Source: DASRDZ01 sp035652335
GTDB lineage: Bacteria; Chloroflexota; Dormibacteria; Aeolococcales; Aeolococcaceae
Assembly (NCBI GenBank): GCA_035652335.1
Contig: DASRDZ010000042.1
Span: forward strand, 1 to 29,609
DNA length: 29,609 bases
Reading direction: 5' to 3'
The translations under genes and the position numbers were made by a program. The notes below the pieces were generated by a model that saw nothing but the letters and a program-made list of their open reading frames with translations, was not told where the DNA came from and ran no database searches. This document shows, in pieces, positions 17,319 to 24,060 of this stretch. Within the stretch, counting starts at the first letter, position 1. Each line of letters begins with the position of its first letter.

Positions 17319-18248
17319 GTGGACATCCCGACATTCTCCACCCGCCTCGCGCTCGTCGCCGTCTGCGGCGGGCTGCTGCTCGGATGCGGGAGCTCGACGC
17401 CCGGGGGGAGCGGGCATGCCGGGCACCGTCTCGCGGTGGTCGCCGCCGAGAACTTCTGGGGCAGCATCGCCGGCCAGCTGGGCGGCTCGGAGGTGAGCGT
17501 GACCAGCGTCGTCAGCGACCCCAACGCGGATCCGCACGACTACCAGTCGAGCGCCGCCACCGCGCGCGCGTTCGCCACGGCTGACTACGTCATCGTCAAC
17601 GGCGCCGGCTACGACGGCTGGGCGGACAGCCTGCTCAACGCCAACCCGAGCAGCACGCGGACGGTGCTCGACGTCGCCGACCTGCTGGGCAGGAAGGAGG
17701 GCGACAACCCGCACTTCTGGTACAGCCCCACTGACGTCGAGAACGTCGCCGACCGCATCACCCGGGACCTGGAGTCGATCGACGGCGCTGATGGCGCCGC
17801 CTTCGCCCGGCAGCGGACGAGCTTCGAGGCGGCGCTGCAGCCGTACCACGCGCGCATCGCCGAGATCCGGCAGCGGTTCGGCGGCACGAAGGTGGCGGCG
17901 ACGGAGAGCATCTTCGTGTCCATGGCCGGCGCCCTGGGCCTGGACCTGATCAGCCCACCCGAGTTCATGAAGGCGGTGGCGGAGGGCAACGACCCGCCGG
18001 CCAGCTCGGTCAGCGCCTTCCATGAGCAGCTGCAGAGCGGGCAGGCGAAACTGCTCGTCTACAACCGGCAGACCGCCACCGACGTGACCACCACCCTCCG
18101 GCAGATCGCCGCGCAGCAGCACATCCCCGTTGTCGGCGTCACCGAGACGATGCAGCCGCCGACGACCAGCTTCCAGCTGTGGATGACCGCGCAGCTCGCC
18201 GACATCGAGAACGCCCTCGCGGCGGCTGCGCCGTCCCCGTCGTCGTGA
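17319..18248 (+). CDS. Metal ABC importer substrate-binding lipoprotein (ZnuA/TroA family)
   Basis: Captures Zn or Mn outside the membrane; 309 residues. A lipoprotein signal ends at GLLLGC with Cys23. Metal ligands by family pattern are H73 in ADPHDYQ, H132 in NPHFWYSP and E196 in AATESIFV, with an Asp in the block YNRQTATD as the probable fourth. The Glu at the third position matches PsaA/TroA-type proteins rather than the three-His ZnuA of E. coli. The His-rich loop of ZnuA is absent. The start is GTG; no other start exists in frame between the operator and this codon, and no ribosome binding site is seen, suggesting a leaderless transcript. It overlaps the ATPase gene (GTGA). Confidence 0.92.
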   Translation: MDIPTFSTRLALVAVCGGLLLGCGSSTPGGSGHAGHRLAVVAAENFWGSIAGQLGGSEVSVTSVVSDPNADPHDYQSSAATARAFATADYVIVNGAGYDGWADSLLNANPSSTRTVLDVADLLGRKEGDNPHFWYSPTDVENVADRITRDLESIDGADGAAFARQRTSFEAALQPYHARIAEIRQRFGGTKVAATESIFVSMAGALGLDLISPPEFMKAVAEGNDPPASSVSAFHEQLQSGQAKLLVYNRQTATDVTTTLRQIAAQQHIPVVGVTETMQPPTTSFQLWMTAQLADIENALAAAAPSPSS

Positions 18249-19099
18249 CCCTCGTGGTTCCCGGCACCTCCCCCCTCTCCCCCGCCGCGCAGCCGGCGCC
18301 GCCGCACGGCGCGGCGATCGCGCTGCACAGGGGCGGCGTGTTCCTCGGCGGGCGCTGGGTGTGGCGCGACGTCGATCTCGAGGTGCCGCAGGGGGAGTTC
18401 GTCGTGGTGCTCGGACCCAACGGAGGCGGCAAGACCACTCTGCTCCGGGTGCTGCTCGGATTGCAGCGGCTCGACGAGGGGTCGGTCTCCGTCCTGGGTG
18501 GCGACGTGCGGCGGGGCCGGCGCGCGATCGGGTACGTCCCCCAGCGGCGCACTCTCGACCGCGACCTCTCCGTGCGCGCCCGCGACCTCGTCTCGCTGGG
18601 CGTCGACGGCACGCGCTGGGGGGTCCCGCTTCCCTCGGCGTCGCGCCGGGCGCAGCGGGCGCGGGTGGACGAGGCGCTGGCCGCGGTGGGTGCGACCGCG
18701 TACGCCGAGCGCCCGGTCGGGCAGCTGAGCGGCGGAGAGCAGCAGCGACTGCTGCTCGCCCAGGCGCTCGTCACCGAGCCACGCGTGCTTCTCCTCGACG
18801 AGCCGCTGGCCAGCCTCGACCTGCGCAGCCAGGGGGTGGTGAGCGCGCTGGTCGCCTCCGTCGCGCGCGAGCGGGGGATCACCGTGGTGCTGGTGGCGCA
18901 CGACGTCAACCCGCTCTCCTCGGTGCTCGACCGCGTCGCCTACGTGGCCGGCGGCCGCATCGCCACCGGACGCACCGACGATGTGATCACCTCGGAGCGG
19001 CTCAGCGAGCTCTACGACCACCCCGTCGAGGTGCTGCGCGACAGCCGGGGGCGCATCGTCGTCGTCGGCCTCGACGACCGCGACGCGCACCACGACTGA
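18245..19099 (+). CDS. Metal ABC importer ATPase (ZnuC-like)
   Basis: Cytosolic ATPase of 284 residues for the metal importer. Walker A GPNGGGKTT (57-65), Q-loop YVPQRRTLD, signature LSGGEQQRLLLAQAL, Walker B VLLLDEPLASLD, switch His in VLVAHDVNPL. YVPQR and the tail with DHPVEVLRDSRGR are typical of ZnuC/MntB/TroB proteins. The GTG start overlaps the binding-protein stop (GTGA); the first 22 residues are a Pro/Ala-rich extension before the family start. An open frame further upstream lies inside the previous gene. Followed after ten bases by the first permease. Confidence 0.93.
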   Translation: MTLVVPGTSPLSPAAQPAPPHGAAIALHRGGVFLGGRWVWRDVDLEVPQGEFVVVLGPNGGGKTTLLRVLLGLQRLDEGSVSVLGGDVRRGRRAIGYVPQRRTLDRDLSVRARDLVSLGVDGTRWGVPLPSASRRAQRARVDEALAAVGATAYAERPVGQLSGGEQQRLLLAQALVTEPRVLLLDEPLASLDLRSQGVVSALVASVARERGITVVLVAHDVNPLSSVLDRVAYVAGGRIATGRTDDVITSERLSELYDHPVEVLRDSRGRIVVVGLDDRDAHHD

Positions 19100-19109
19100 G
19101 CGCCCGGCG

Positions 19110-20012
19110 ATGCACGCCGCAGTTCTGGCCACCAACGGCAGTTTCTCGTGGAACCCGGTGGTCGACTGGCAGGAGCTCACCGCACAGGCCTTCATGCGCA
19201 ACGCGCTGCTGGCGGGAACGGTGGCCGCGATCCTGTGCGGCGCCGTCGGCTACTTCGTCGTGCTGCGCGGGCTCACCTTCGCCGCCGACGCGCTCACCCA
19301 CATCGGCTTCGCCGGCGGCTCGGGCGCGGTGCTCCTGGGACTGAGCCCGGTCTACGGCCTTCTCGGCTTCACCACGCTGGCGGCGCTGGGGATCGGCGCG
19401 CTGCAGCGGCAGCTGCGCGGCCGGGACGTGGTCACCGGCATGATCCTCGTCGAGGCGCTCGGGCTCGGCGTGCTCTTCCTGCGCCTCTCCTCGGGGTACT
19501 CGAACCAGACGTACGCCCTGCTCTTCGGCGACATCCTCGCGCTCGGCTCCGGCGATCTGCTGGTGCTGGCCGGCGCCGCGGTCGTCGCCCTGGCGGCGAC
19601 GGCGGCGATCTACCGTCCCCTGCTCTTCGCATCGCTCGACGACGAGGTGGCGGAGGCGCGTGGCGTGCCGGTGCGGGGACTGGCCATCGGCTTCGTCCTC
19701 ATCGTCGCCGTCGCCGTGGCGGCGGCGACGCAGGTGATCGGGGCGCTGCTCGCGGTCGCGCTCATCGTCGCACCGGCGTCGTCGGCGCAGCGGCTCACCC
19801 GCCGCAGCGGCACCGGCATCGCCGTGTCCGTGGCGCTCGCGCTGGCGGTCACCTGGGCGGGCATCGCGCTCGCCTTCTGGCTGCCCTACCCGGTGAGCTT
19901 CTTCGTCGTCTCCCTGGCGGCCGTGGTGTGGGGAGTGGTGCGCGCTCTGACGGCGCGGCATCGTGTGCGTGCGTCGCTGCGCGAGGCGCACGCCGCGGGG
20001 GTGGCTGCGTGA
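19110..20012 (+). CDS. Metal ABC importer permease 1 (ABC-3 family)
   Basis: A 300-residue integral membrane permease of the ZnuB/TroC type with about eight helices. Characteristic blocks are FMRNALLAGTVAAILCGAVG, YFVVLRGLTFAADALTHIGF, LLFASLDDEVAEARGVPV (the coupling region contacting the ATPase) and ALLAVALIVAPASSAQRLT. It starts at ATG ten bases after the ATPase. It is clearly paralogous to the next gene along its whole length, including the shared N-terminal F-S-W-N-P motif, so the pair arose by tandem duplication and probably forms a heterodimer. It overlaps gene 2 by GTGA. Confidence 0.92.
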   Translation: MHAAVLATNGSFSWNPVVDWQELTAQAFMRNALLAGTVAAILCGAVGYFVVLRGLTFAADALTHIGFAGGSGAVLLGLSPVYGLLGFTTLAALGIGALQRQLRGRDVVTGMILVEALGLGVLFLRLSSGYSNQTYALLFGDILALGSGDLLVLAGAAVVALAATAAIYRPLLFASLDDEVAEARGVPVRGLAIGFVLIVAVAVAAATQVIGALLAVALIVAPASSAQRLTRRSGTGIAVSVALALAVTWAGIALAFWLPYPVSFFVVSLAAVVWGVVRALTARHRVRASLREAHAAGVAA

Positions 20013-20908
20013 CCCACGTCCTCGCCGTGTCGGTCAGCACCGGAGTGCCGTTCTCGTGGAACCCGCTCGACGACCTGCAGGAGCTCTTCCGGTTCGCGTT
20101 CATGCGCAACGCCTTCGCGGCCGGGACCGCTGCGGCGATCGCCTGCGGTGTGGTCGGCTACTTCGTCGTGCTGCGAAGCCTCAGCTTCGCGGCCCACGCC
20201 CTGACGCAGATCGGCTTCGCCGGGGCGACGGGGGCGCTGGCAGCCGGCGTCAACCCCGTATACGGGCTCCTGCTCGTCAACGGCGCGGGCGCGGCGGTGA
20301 TCGGTGCGATGGGACGGCGCGAGCGCGGACGGGACGTCGTCGTCGGCGTGGTGCAGTCGGCGGGGCTGGGCTTGGGTCTGCTGTTCCTCGCGCTGTAGCG
20401 CGCCCAGGCGGCGGTGCCCGTGCTGGTGGGCGACGTGCTCGGCATCAGCTCCACCCAGGTGCTGGTCACCGTGGCGGCGGGTGCGGCCATCGTCGTGATG
20501 GTCGGGGTGGGCTTCCGGCCGCTCCTCTACGCGTCGCTCGACGAGGAGGTCGCCGAGGCGCGCGGCGTGCGCGTGGGGGCGATGTCGATGCTGTTCCTCC
20601 TCGTCCTCGCGCTCACCGCCTCGGTGACCGCGCCCATCCTCGGCGTGCTGCTCACCTTCGCCCTCCTGGTCGGGCCCGCGGCCACGGCGTCCCTGCTGGC
20701 GGCGCGCCCGGGACGCACGGTGGGGCTGGCGGTGGCGCTCAGCCTGGTCGACGTCTGGGTCGGGTTGGCGCTGTCGTACTGGGTCGACGTCCCGCCCAGC
20801 GTCTTCGTCACCGGGCTCGCCTTCGCCGGGTACCTGTGCGCGCGGTTGTGGCGAAGCGGCGTCCTCCGCCGGGGGCACGGCTCGACTGGTCGGGGAGCCG
20901 GGACTTGA
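20009..20908 (+). pseudogene. Metal ABC importer permease 2 (ABC-3 family), interrupted by in-frame TAG
   Basis: From the GTG at 20009 the frame encodes a full ABC-3 permease of 299 codons, almost the same length as permease 1, but codon 130 is TAG (20396-20398). Both sides stay in the same frame and align with permease 1: GLGLLFLAL before the stop and VPVLVGDVLGISSTQVLVTV, LLYASLDEEVAEARGVRV and GVLLTFALLVGPAATASLL after it. One base change (from TAC or TCG, for example) explains the stop. As read, this gives a 129-residue fragment ending mid-protein. A GTG at 20414 could restart the second half. It may be a recent nonsense mutation, a sequencing error or, less likely, read-through: TAG ends five intact genes in this window. 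Its last 22 bases overlap tRNA-Pro on the other strand. Confidence 0.8.
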
Positions 20909-20962
20909 ACCCGGGACCTCCTGCTCCCAAAGCAGGCGCGCTACCGGCTGCGCCACTCCCCG
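20887..20962 (-). tRNA. tRNA-Pro (anticodon TGG)
   Basis: Read on the minus strand from 20962: acceptor CGGGGAG pairs with CTCCCCG. The D arm includes GCGCAGCCGGTAGCGC, the anticodon stem CCTGC/GCAGG encloses loop TTTGGGA with anticodon TGG, and the T arm is CCGGG-TTCAAGT-CCCGG. A discriminator A and an encoded CCA (20887-20889) follow. All stems are intact. The 3' end overlaps the end of permease 2. Confidence 0.96.
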
Positions 20963-20975
20963 CCGCCGACCGGCA

Positions 20976-20981
20976 AGCATA
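20976..20981 (-). promoter_or_regulatory. Probable -10 element of tRNA-Pro
   Basis: TATGCT on the minus strand lies 13 bases upstream of the mature tRNA 5' end, in otherwise very G+C-rich DNA. No convincing -35 hexamer was found at normal spacing. Confidence 0.4.
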
Positions 20982-21039
20982 GCCGCGCCCGGGCGCGGGC
21001 GGGCCGGGGGGCCGAACCCGCAAACTTGCGCTTCGACGC

Positions 21040-22212
21040 ATGGACCTGCTCGACGCCATCATCATCCTGCTCGTCCTGGGAGCGCTGGCGTCGGGGTGGC
21101 GACGCGGATTGACCTGGGTGGGGCTCTCGCTCCTCGGGCTGGTCCTCGGCCTGGTGCTCGGCGCCCTGATCGCGCCGCCGCTGGCCCGGCGCTTCGCCGA
21201 CCACCAGCCGGAGGCGCAGTCGCTCATCGGCACCGGCGTGTTCCTGGCGATGGTGGCGATCGTCCAGGGCCTGGGGACGGCGGCGGGGTACTGGGCGCGC
21301 ACCGCCACCATCCGCACCAAGTTCGCGCGCGTCGACTCCTGGCTCGGCTCGGTGCTCGCGGCATTTGGCGTCCTGGCGGGGGCCTGGTACCTCGGCCTGA
21401 TCTTCGCGGACAGTCCCTGGGTCCCCCTCGACCAGCAGATCCAGGGCTCGGGGATCCTTCGCACCCTCGACGGCGTCGCCCCGCGGCCGCCCGCGTTCCT
21501 GGCCTCCATCGAGCAGCTCCTCCGCGGCACCAGCTTTCCCAACCCCTTCGCCACCCTCGCGCCCGAGCTGCTGCCGCCGGTGCAGATCCCGCAGGCGGTC
21601 GACACCCCGGGCATCAAGGCCGCCGCCGCGGTGGTGTCGAAGGTGCTCAGCTACGGGTGCGGAGTCGAGGCGGGCTCGTCGTTCCCGCTGGGCAACGACT
21701 ACATGGTCACCAACGCCCACGTGGTCGCGGGCTCCGACCGAGTCGACGTCGAGCGGCCGGACGGGCGAACCTTCCCCGCCACGGTGGTGCTCTTCGACCC
21801 CGAGGTGGACGTGGCCGTCCTGCGCGTTCCTGGCATCGGCTTCTCCTCCCTCCATCTCGTCGACTCCGACCCGTCGCGTGGCACCGACGGGGCGGTGATC
21901 GGCTATCCGGGCGGTGGCGGGGAGCAGGCGGTGCCGATGGCCGTGCGCGGCGTGGAGACGGCGCAGGGCCGCGACATCTACGGCGCGGGGCTGGTGCAGC
22001 GGCGCATCGAGGTGCTGGCGGCGCACGTCATCCCCGGCAACTCCGGCGGGCCCGCCGTGGACCGCGACGGCAACGTGATCGGGCTGGTCTTCGCGGCCAG
22101 CACCGTCGACCCCACCGAGGGCTATGCGCTGACGGTGGGACAGATCTCCGGCGACCTCACCCAGGGGGAGCACAGCACCGCGGCGGTCTCGACGCAGAGC
22201 TGCACCAGCTGA
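21040..22212 (+). CDS. MarP-like membrane serine protease (CvpA + trypsin-like domain)
   Basis: A 390-residue membrane-anchored protease. The first 150 or so residues form a CvpA-type domain with four helices (MDLLDAIIILLVLGALASGW, then GLTWVGLSLLGLVLGLVLG and so on). The extracytoplasmic chymotrypsin-fold domain carries the triad H227 (VTNAHVV), D257 (EVDVAVL) and S335 (IPGNSGGP). C207 and C388 bracket the protease domain and probably form the disulfide that locks MarP of mycobacteria in an active state. In mycobacteria MarP protects against acid by processing a peptidoglycan hydrolase; the same role here is inference. ATG at 21040; no clear ribosome binding site. It stands alone between the tRNA and a convergent gene. 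Confidence 0.92.
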   Translation: MDLLDAIIILLVLGALASGWRRGLTWVGLSLLGLVLGLVLGALIAPPLARRFADHQPEAQSLIGTGVFLAMVAIVQGLGTAAGYWARTATIRTKFARVDSWLGSVLAAFGVLAGAWYLGLIFADSPWVPLDQQIQGSGILRTLDGVAPRPPAFLASIEQLLRGTSFPNPFATLAPELLPPVQIPQAVDTPGIKAAAAVVSKVLSYGCGVEAGSSFPLGNDYMVTNAHVVAGSDRVDVERPDGRTFPATVVLFDPEVDVAVLRVPGIGFSSLHLVDSDPSRGTDGAVIGYPGGGGEQAVPMAVRGVETAQGRDIYGAGLVQRRIEVLAAHVIPGNSGGPAVDRDGNVIGLVFAASTVDPTEGYALTVGQISGDLTQGEHSTAAVSTQSCTS

Positions 22213-22295
22213 GCGGGCGTCCCACGCTCCGGTGCGCTGGGCGCCTCCTGACCTCTGGGAGCGCGCCGCGAGGTGTGGCGGTTGGACCGATCCGC

Positions 22296-22317
22296 GCTGA
22301 CCGACCGGCCAGTCAGC
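22296..22317. terminator. Hairpin in the convergent gap before the siroheme decarboxylase stop
   Basis: GCTGAC (22296-22301) pairs with GTCAGC (22312-22317) around a 10-base loop, directly abutting the stop codon of the minus-strand gene and 84 bases after the protease stop. It could terminate either strand, though no T-run follows. The core is also near-palindromic and resembles TetR-family operators. The rest of the 105-base gap shows nothing else. Confidence 0.35.
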
Positions 22318-23379
22318 TCAGCTCGCGGCGGCGGCGGTGGGACGCAGGCCGTGTGCGGCCTCCCACTCCTCCAGCTCGCGGGTGAAGTACCGCACCCGCG
22401 TCTTCTTGTATTCCTTGGTGGAGTACAGAACCGCGTAGTCCTCGATGCCGGTGGCCTGCTGGATGGCCTCGACGACCTTCTCGCAGTCCCCCACCTTGCG
22501 ACCGTGGATCATGGAGAAGAGGTTGAAGCGCCAGTCGGGATAGACCGGGCGCTGGTAGCAGTGCGACACCGAGGCGAAGTCGGCCATCTGCCGGCCCAGC
22601 TCCTCGGCGCGTTCCTCGGGCACCGCCCAGACGGCCATCGCGTTGGCGGCATAGCCGGCGCGGCGGTGATGGAGGATGGCGGCGACACGGCGGAGATGGC
22701 CGCGGCGCTGCAGGTCGGCCATGCCGTCGAACAGCTGCGGCTCGCTGAGGCCCTGGCTTCGGGCGCACTCCTCGAAGGGATGGGGCACCAGCGGGAGGTC
22801 GTCCTGGACCGCGCGGATCACCCGGACGTCGAGCTCGCTGAGGGGCGAGGCCAGGGCCATGTCGCGCTGGATCCCCGTGTAGTCGGGATCCTCCTGGCGG
22901 GTGACGTCCTTGGTGCCGGTCATGTCGAGCTTGACGCCGATCTTGAAGAGCTTGAGCGTCTGCAGCTTGCGGGTGACCACCGCGCCGCTCAGCTCGTGGA
23001 GCTTCTGCAGGGTGGCGTCGATGTCGCCGCCGGGCGGGGTGGCCAGGGTGAACCAGAGGTTGAACTCGTGGTTGCGCCGGTAGTTGTGGGAGACGCCCGG
23101 GTGCTCGTTGATGATCGCCGCGCCGCGCTCCAGCTGGTCGGGGGCGAAGCGCATGGCCACCAGGGTGGACTGGTATCCCAGGCTCCGGGTGTCGAAGATG
23201 GCCGACACCTGGCGGATCACCCGGCGCTCCCGCAACCTCCGGGTGCGCTCGATCGCCTCCGCCTCGGTGACGCCGAGGCGCTCGGCGAGCCGGGCGAAGG
23301 GCGCGTGGTCGACGGGGAAGTCGGCCTGGACCTGGTTGAGCAGCTCCTGGTCGACGGCGTCGATCTCGCGAATGGGCAC
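22318..23379 (-). CDS. Siroheme decarboxylase-like protein, fused AhbA/AhbB (NirDL type)
   Basis: A 353-residue protein of two consecutive Lrp/AsnC-like units, each with an N-terminal helix-turn-helix and a ferredoxin-like domain. Unit 1 (about 1-160) has IDAVDQELLNQVQADFP and HNYRRNHEFNLWFTL; unit 2 (about 190-350) has LSELDVRVIRAVQDDLP, SHCYQRPVYPDWRFNLFSMI and YSTKEYKKTRVRYF. These signatures belong to AhbA/AhbB and NirD/L/G/H, which decarboxylate siroheme to didecarboxysiroheme in the alternative haem pathway or in haem d1 synthesis, rather than regulating genes. In many organisms the units are separate proteins; here they are fused. The GTG start has GAGGA eight bases upstream. No other haem-synthesis or nitrite-reductase gene is in the window, so the pathway is unresolved. 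Confidence 0.87.
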   Translation of the reverse strand: MPIREIDAVDQELLNQVQADFPVDHAPFARLAERLGVTEAEAIERTRRLRERRVIRQVSAIFDTRSLGYQSTLVAMRFAPDQLERGAAIINEHPGVSHNYRRNHEFNLWFTLATPPGGDIDATLQKLHELSGAVVTRKLQTLKLFKIGVKLDMTGTKDVTRQEDPDYTGIQRDMALASPLSELDVRVIRAVQDDLPLVPHPFEECARSQGLSEPQLFDGMADLQRRGHLRRVAAILHHRRAGYAANAMAVWAVPEERAEELGRQMADFASVSHCYQRPVYPDWRFNLFSMIHGRKVGDCEKVVEAIQQATGIEDYAVLYSTKEYKKTRVRYFTRELEEWEAAHGLRPTAAAAS

Positions 23380-23501
23380 AGGCGGAATCCTCAGGACGGC
23401 GAGGCGGGCCGGCCGAGCGCGCGGCCAGCCTGACCCGACCATTGTAGGTGGGCGGCGTGCGCCGGCCGCCGGTCGCCGACCCTTTCCGGCCGGCCGGCCC
23501 G

Positions 23502-23507
23502 TATTAA
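23502..23507 (+). promoter_or_regulatory. Putative -10 (TATTAA) for a leaderless sigma-factor mRNA
   Basis: TATTAA ends four bases before the ATG at 23512. With normal spacing transcription would begin at or beside the A of the ATG. AAGGA (23506-23510) is too close to the start to act as a ribosome binding site, which supports leaderless expression. Confidence 0.4.
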
Positions 23508-23511
23508 GGAC

Positions 23512-24060
23512 ATGCTGGGCACCGATGCAGGCGAGCCGGCCACGGTCGCGGCGTTGAGCTCCTCGGGCGCCGAGGGGATCGGCGAGTTCGAGGCGGAGCT
23601 GCGCCCTCTGCTCGGACCGGCGCTGCGCCTGGCGGCAGCGATGCGGCTCGACCCGCAGGACGCCGAGGACGCGGTGCAGGAAGCGGCCCTGCGCGCCTGG
23701 CGCCGGAGGGGCAACCGGCACGAGGGGACCGCGCTGCGGCCCTGGTTCCTGGCCATCGTGGCCAATCAGTGCCGGGAGACCCGCAGGGGCCGCTGGTTCT
23801 CCGTGTTGCGCGGCGAGCCTCAGGCGGCGGCGCCGGTGTCCGGCGGCACCGACCCGGCCGCGACGATCGACGTCGTCGACGCTCTCCGCCGGCTCTCCGG
23901 CCCGACCCGGCTGGCCGTGGCCCTGCGCTTCTACCTCGACCTCCCCTTCGAGGAGGTCGCCGCGGTGGCCGGCTGCTCGGTGGAGGCGGCCAAGTCACGA
24001 GTGCGCCGGGGCGTGGCAGAGCTGGCGGCGGTCCTGCGACCGGAGGAGGCGACGGCATGA
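23512..24060 (+). CDS. ECF-family RNA polymerase sigma factor
   Basis: A 182-residue ECF sigma factor. Region 2 (about 30-95): LLGPALRLAAAMRLDPQDAE, DAVQEAALRAWRRRG, ALRPWFLAIVANQCRETRR, which contacts the -10. Region 4 (about 118-175): VDALRRLSGPTRLAVALRFY, LDLPFEEVAAVAGCSVEAAK, SRVRRGVAELAAVL, with a clear HTH for the -35. An acidic/Ala linker joins the regions. The ATG start sits just after a -10-like TATTAA. It overlaps the membrane protein downstream by ATGA, the usual arrangement of a sigma factor with its membrane-bound inhibitor or sensor. The regulon is unknown. Confidence 0.93.
   Translation: MLGTDAGEPATVAALSSSGAEGIGEFEAELRPLLGPALRLAAAMRLDPQDAEDAVQEAALRAWRRRGNRHEGTALRPWFLAIVANQCRETRRGRWFSVLRGEPQAAAPVSGGTDPAATIDVVDALRRLSGPTRLAVALRFYLDLPFEEVAAVAGCSVEAAKSRVRRGVAELAAVLRPEEATA

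Noticed and set aside
20396..20398. General amber recoding (TAG as sense codon) in this organism
   Set aside because: TAG ends the genes at 4344, 8829, 10787, 10784 (minus) and 26711 (minus) exactly where their families end.
22318..23379. Annotating this as an Lrp/AsnC transcriptional regulator
   Set aside because: The two-unit layout and the HNYRRNHEFN and SHCYQRP signatures are those of siroheme decarboxylases.
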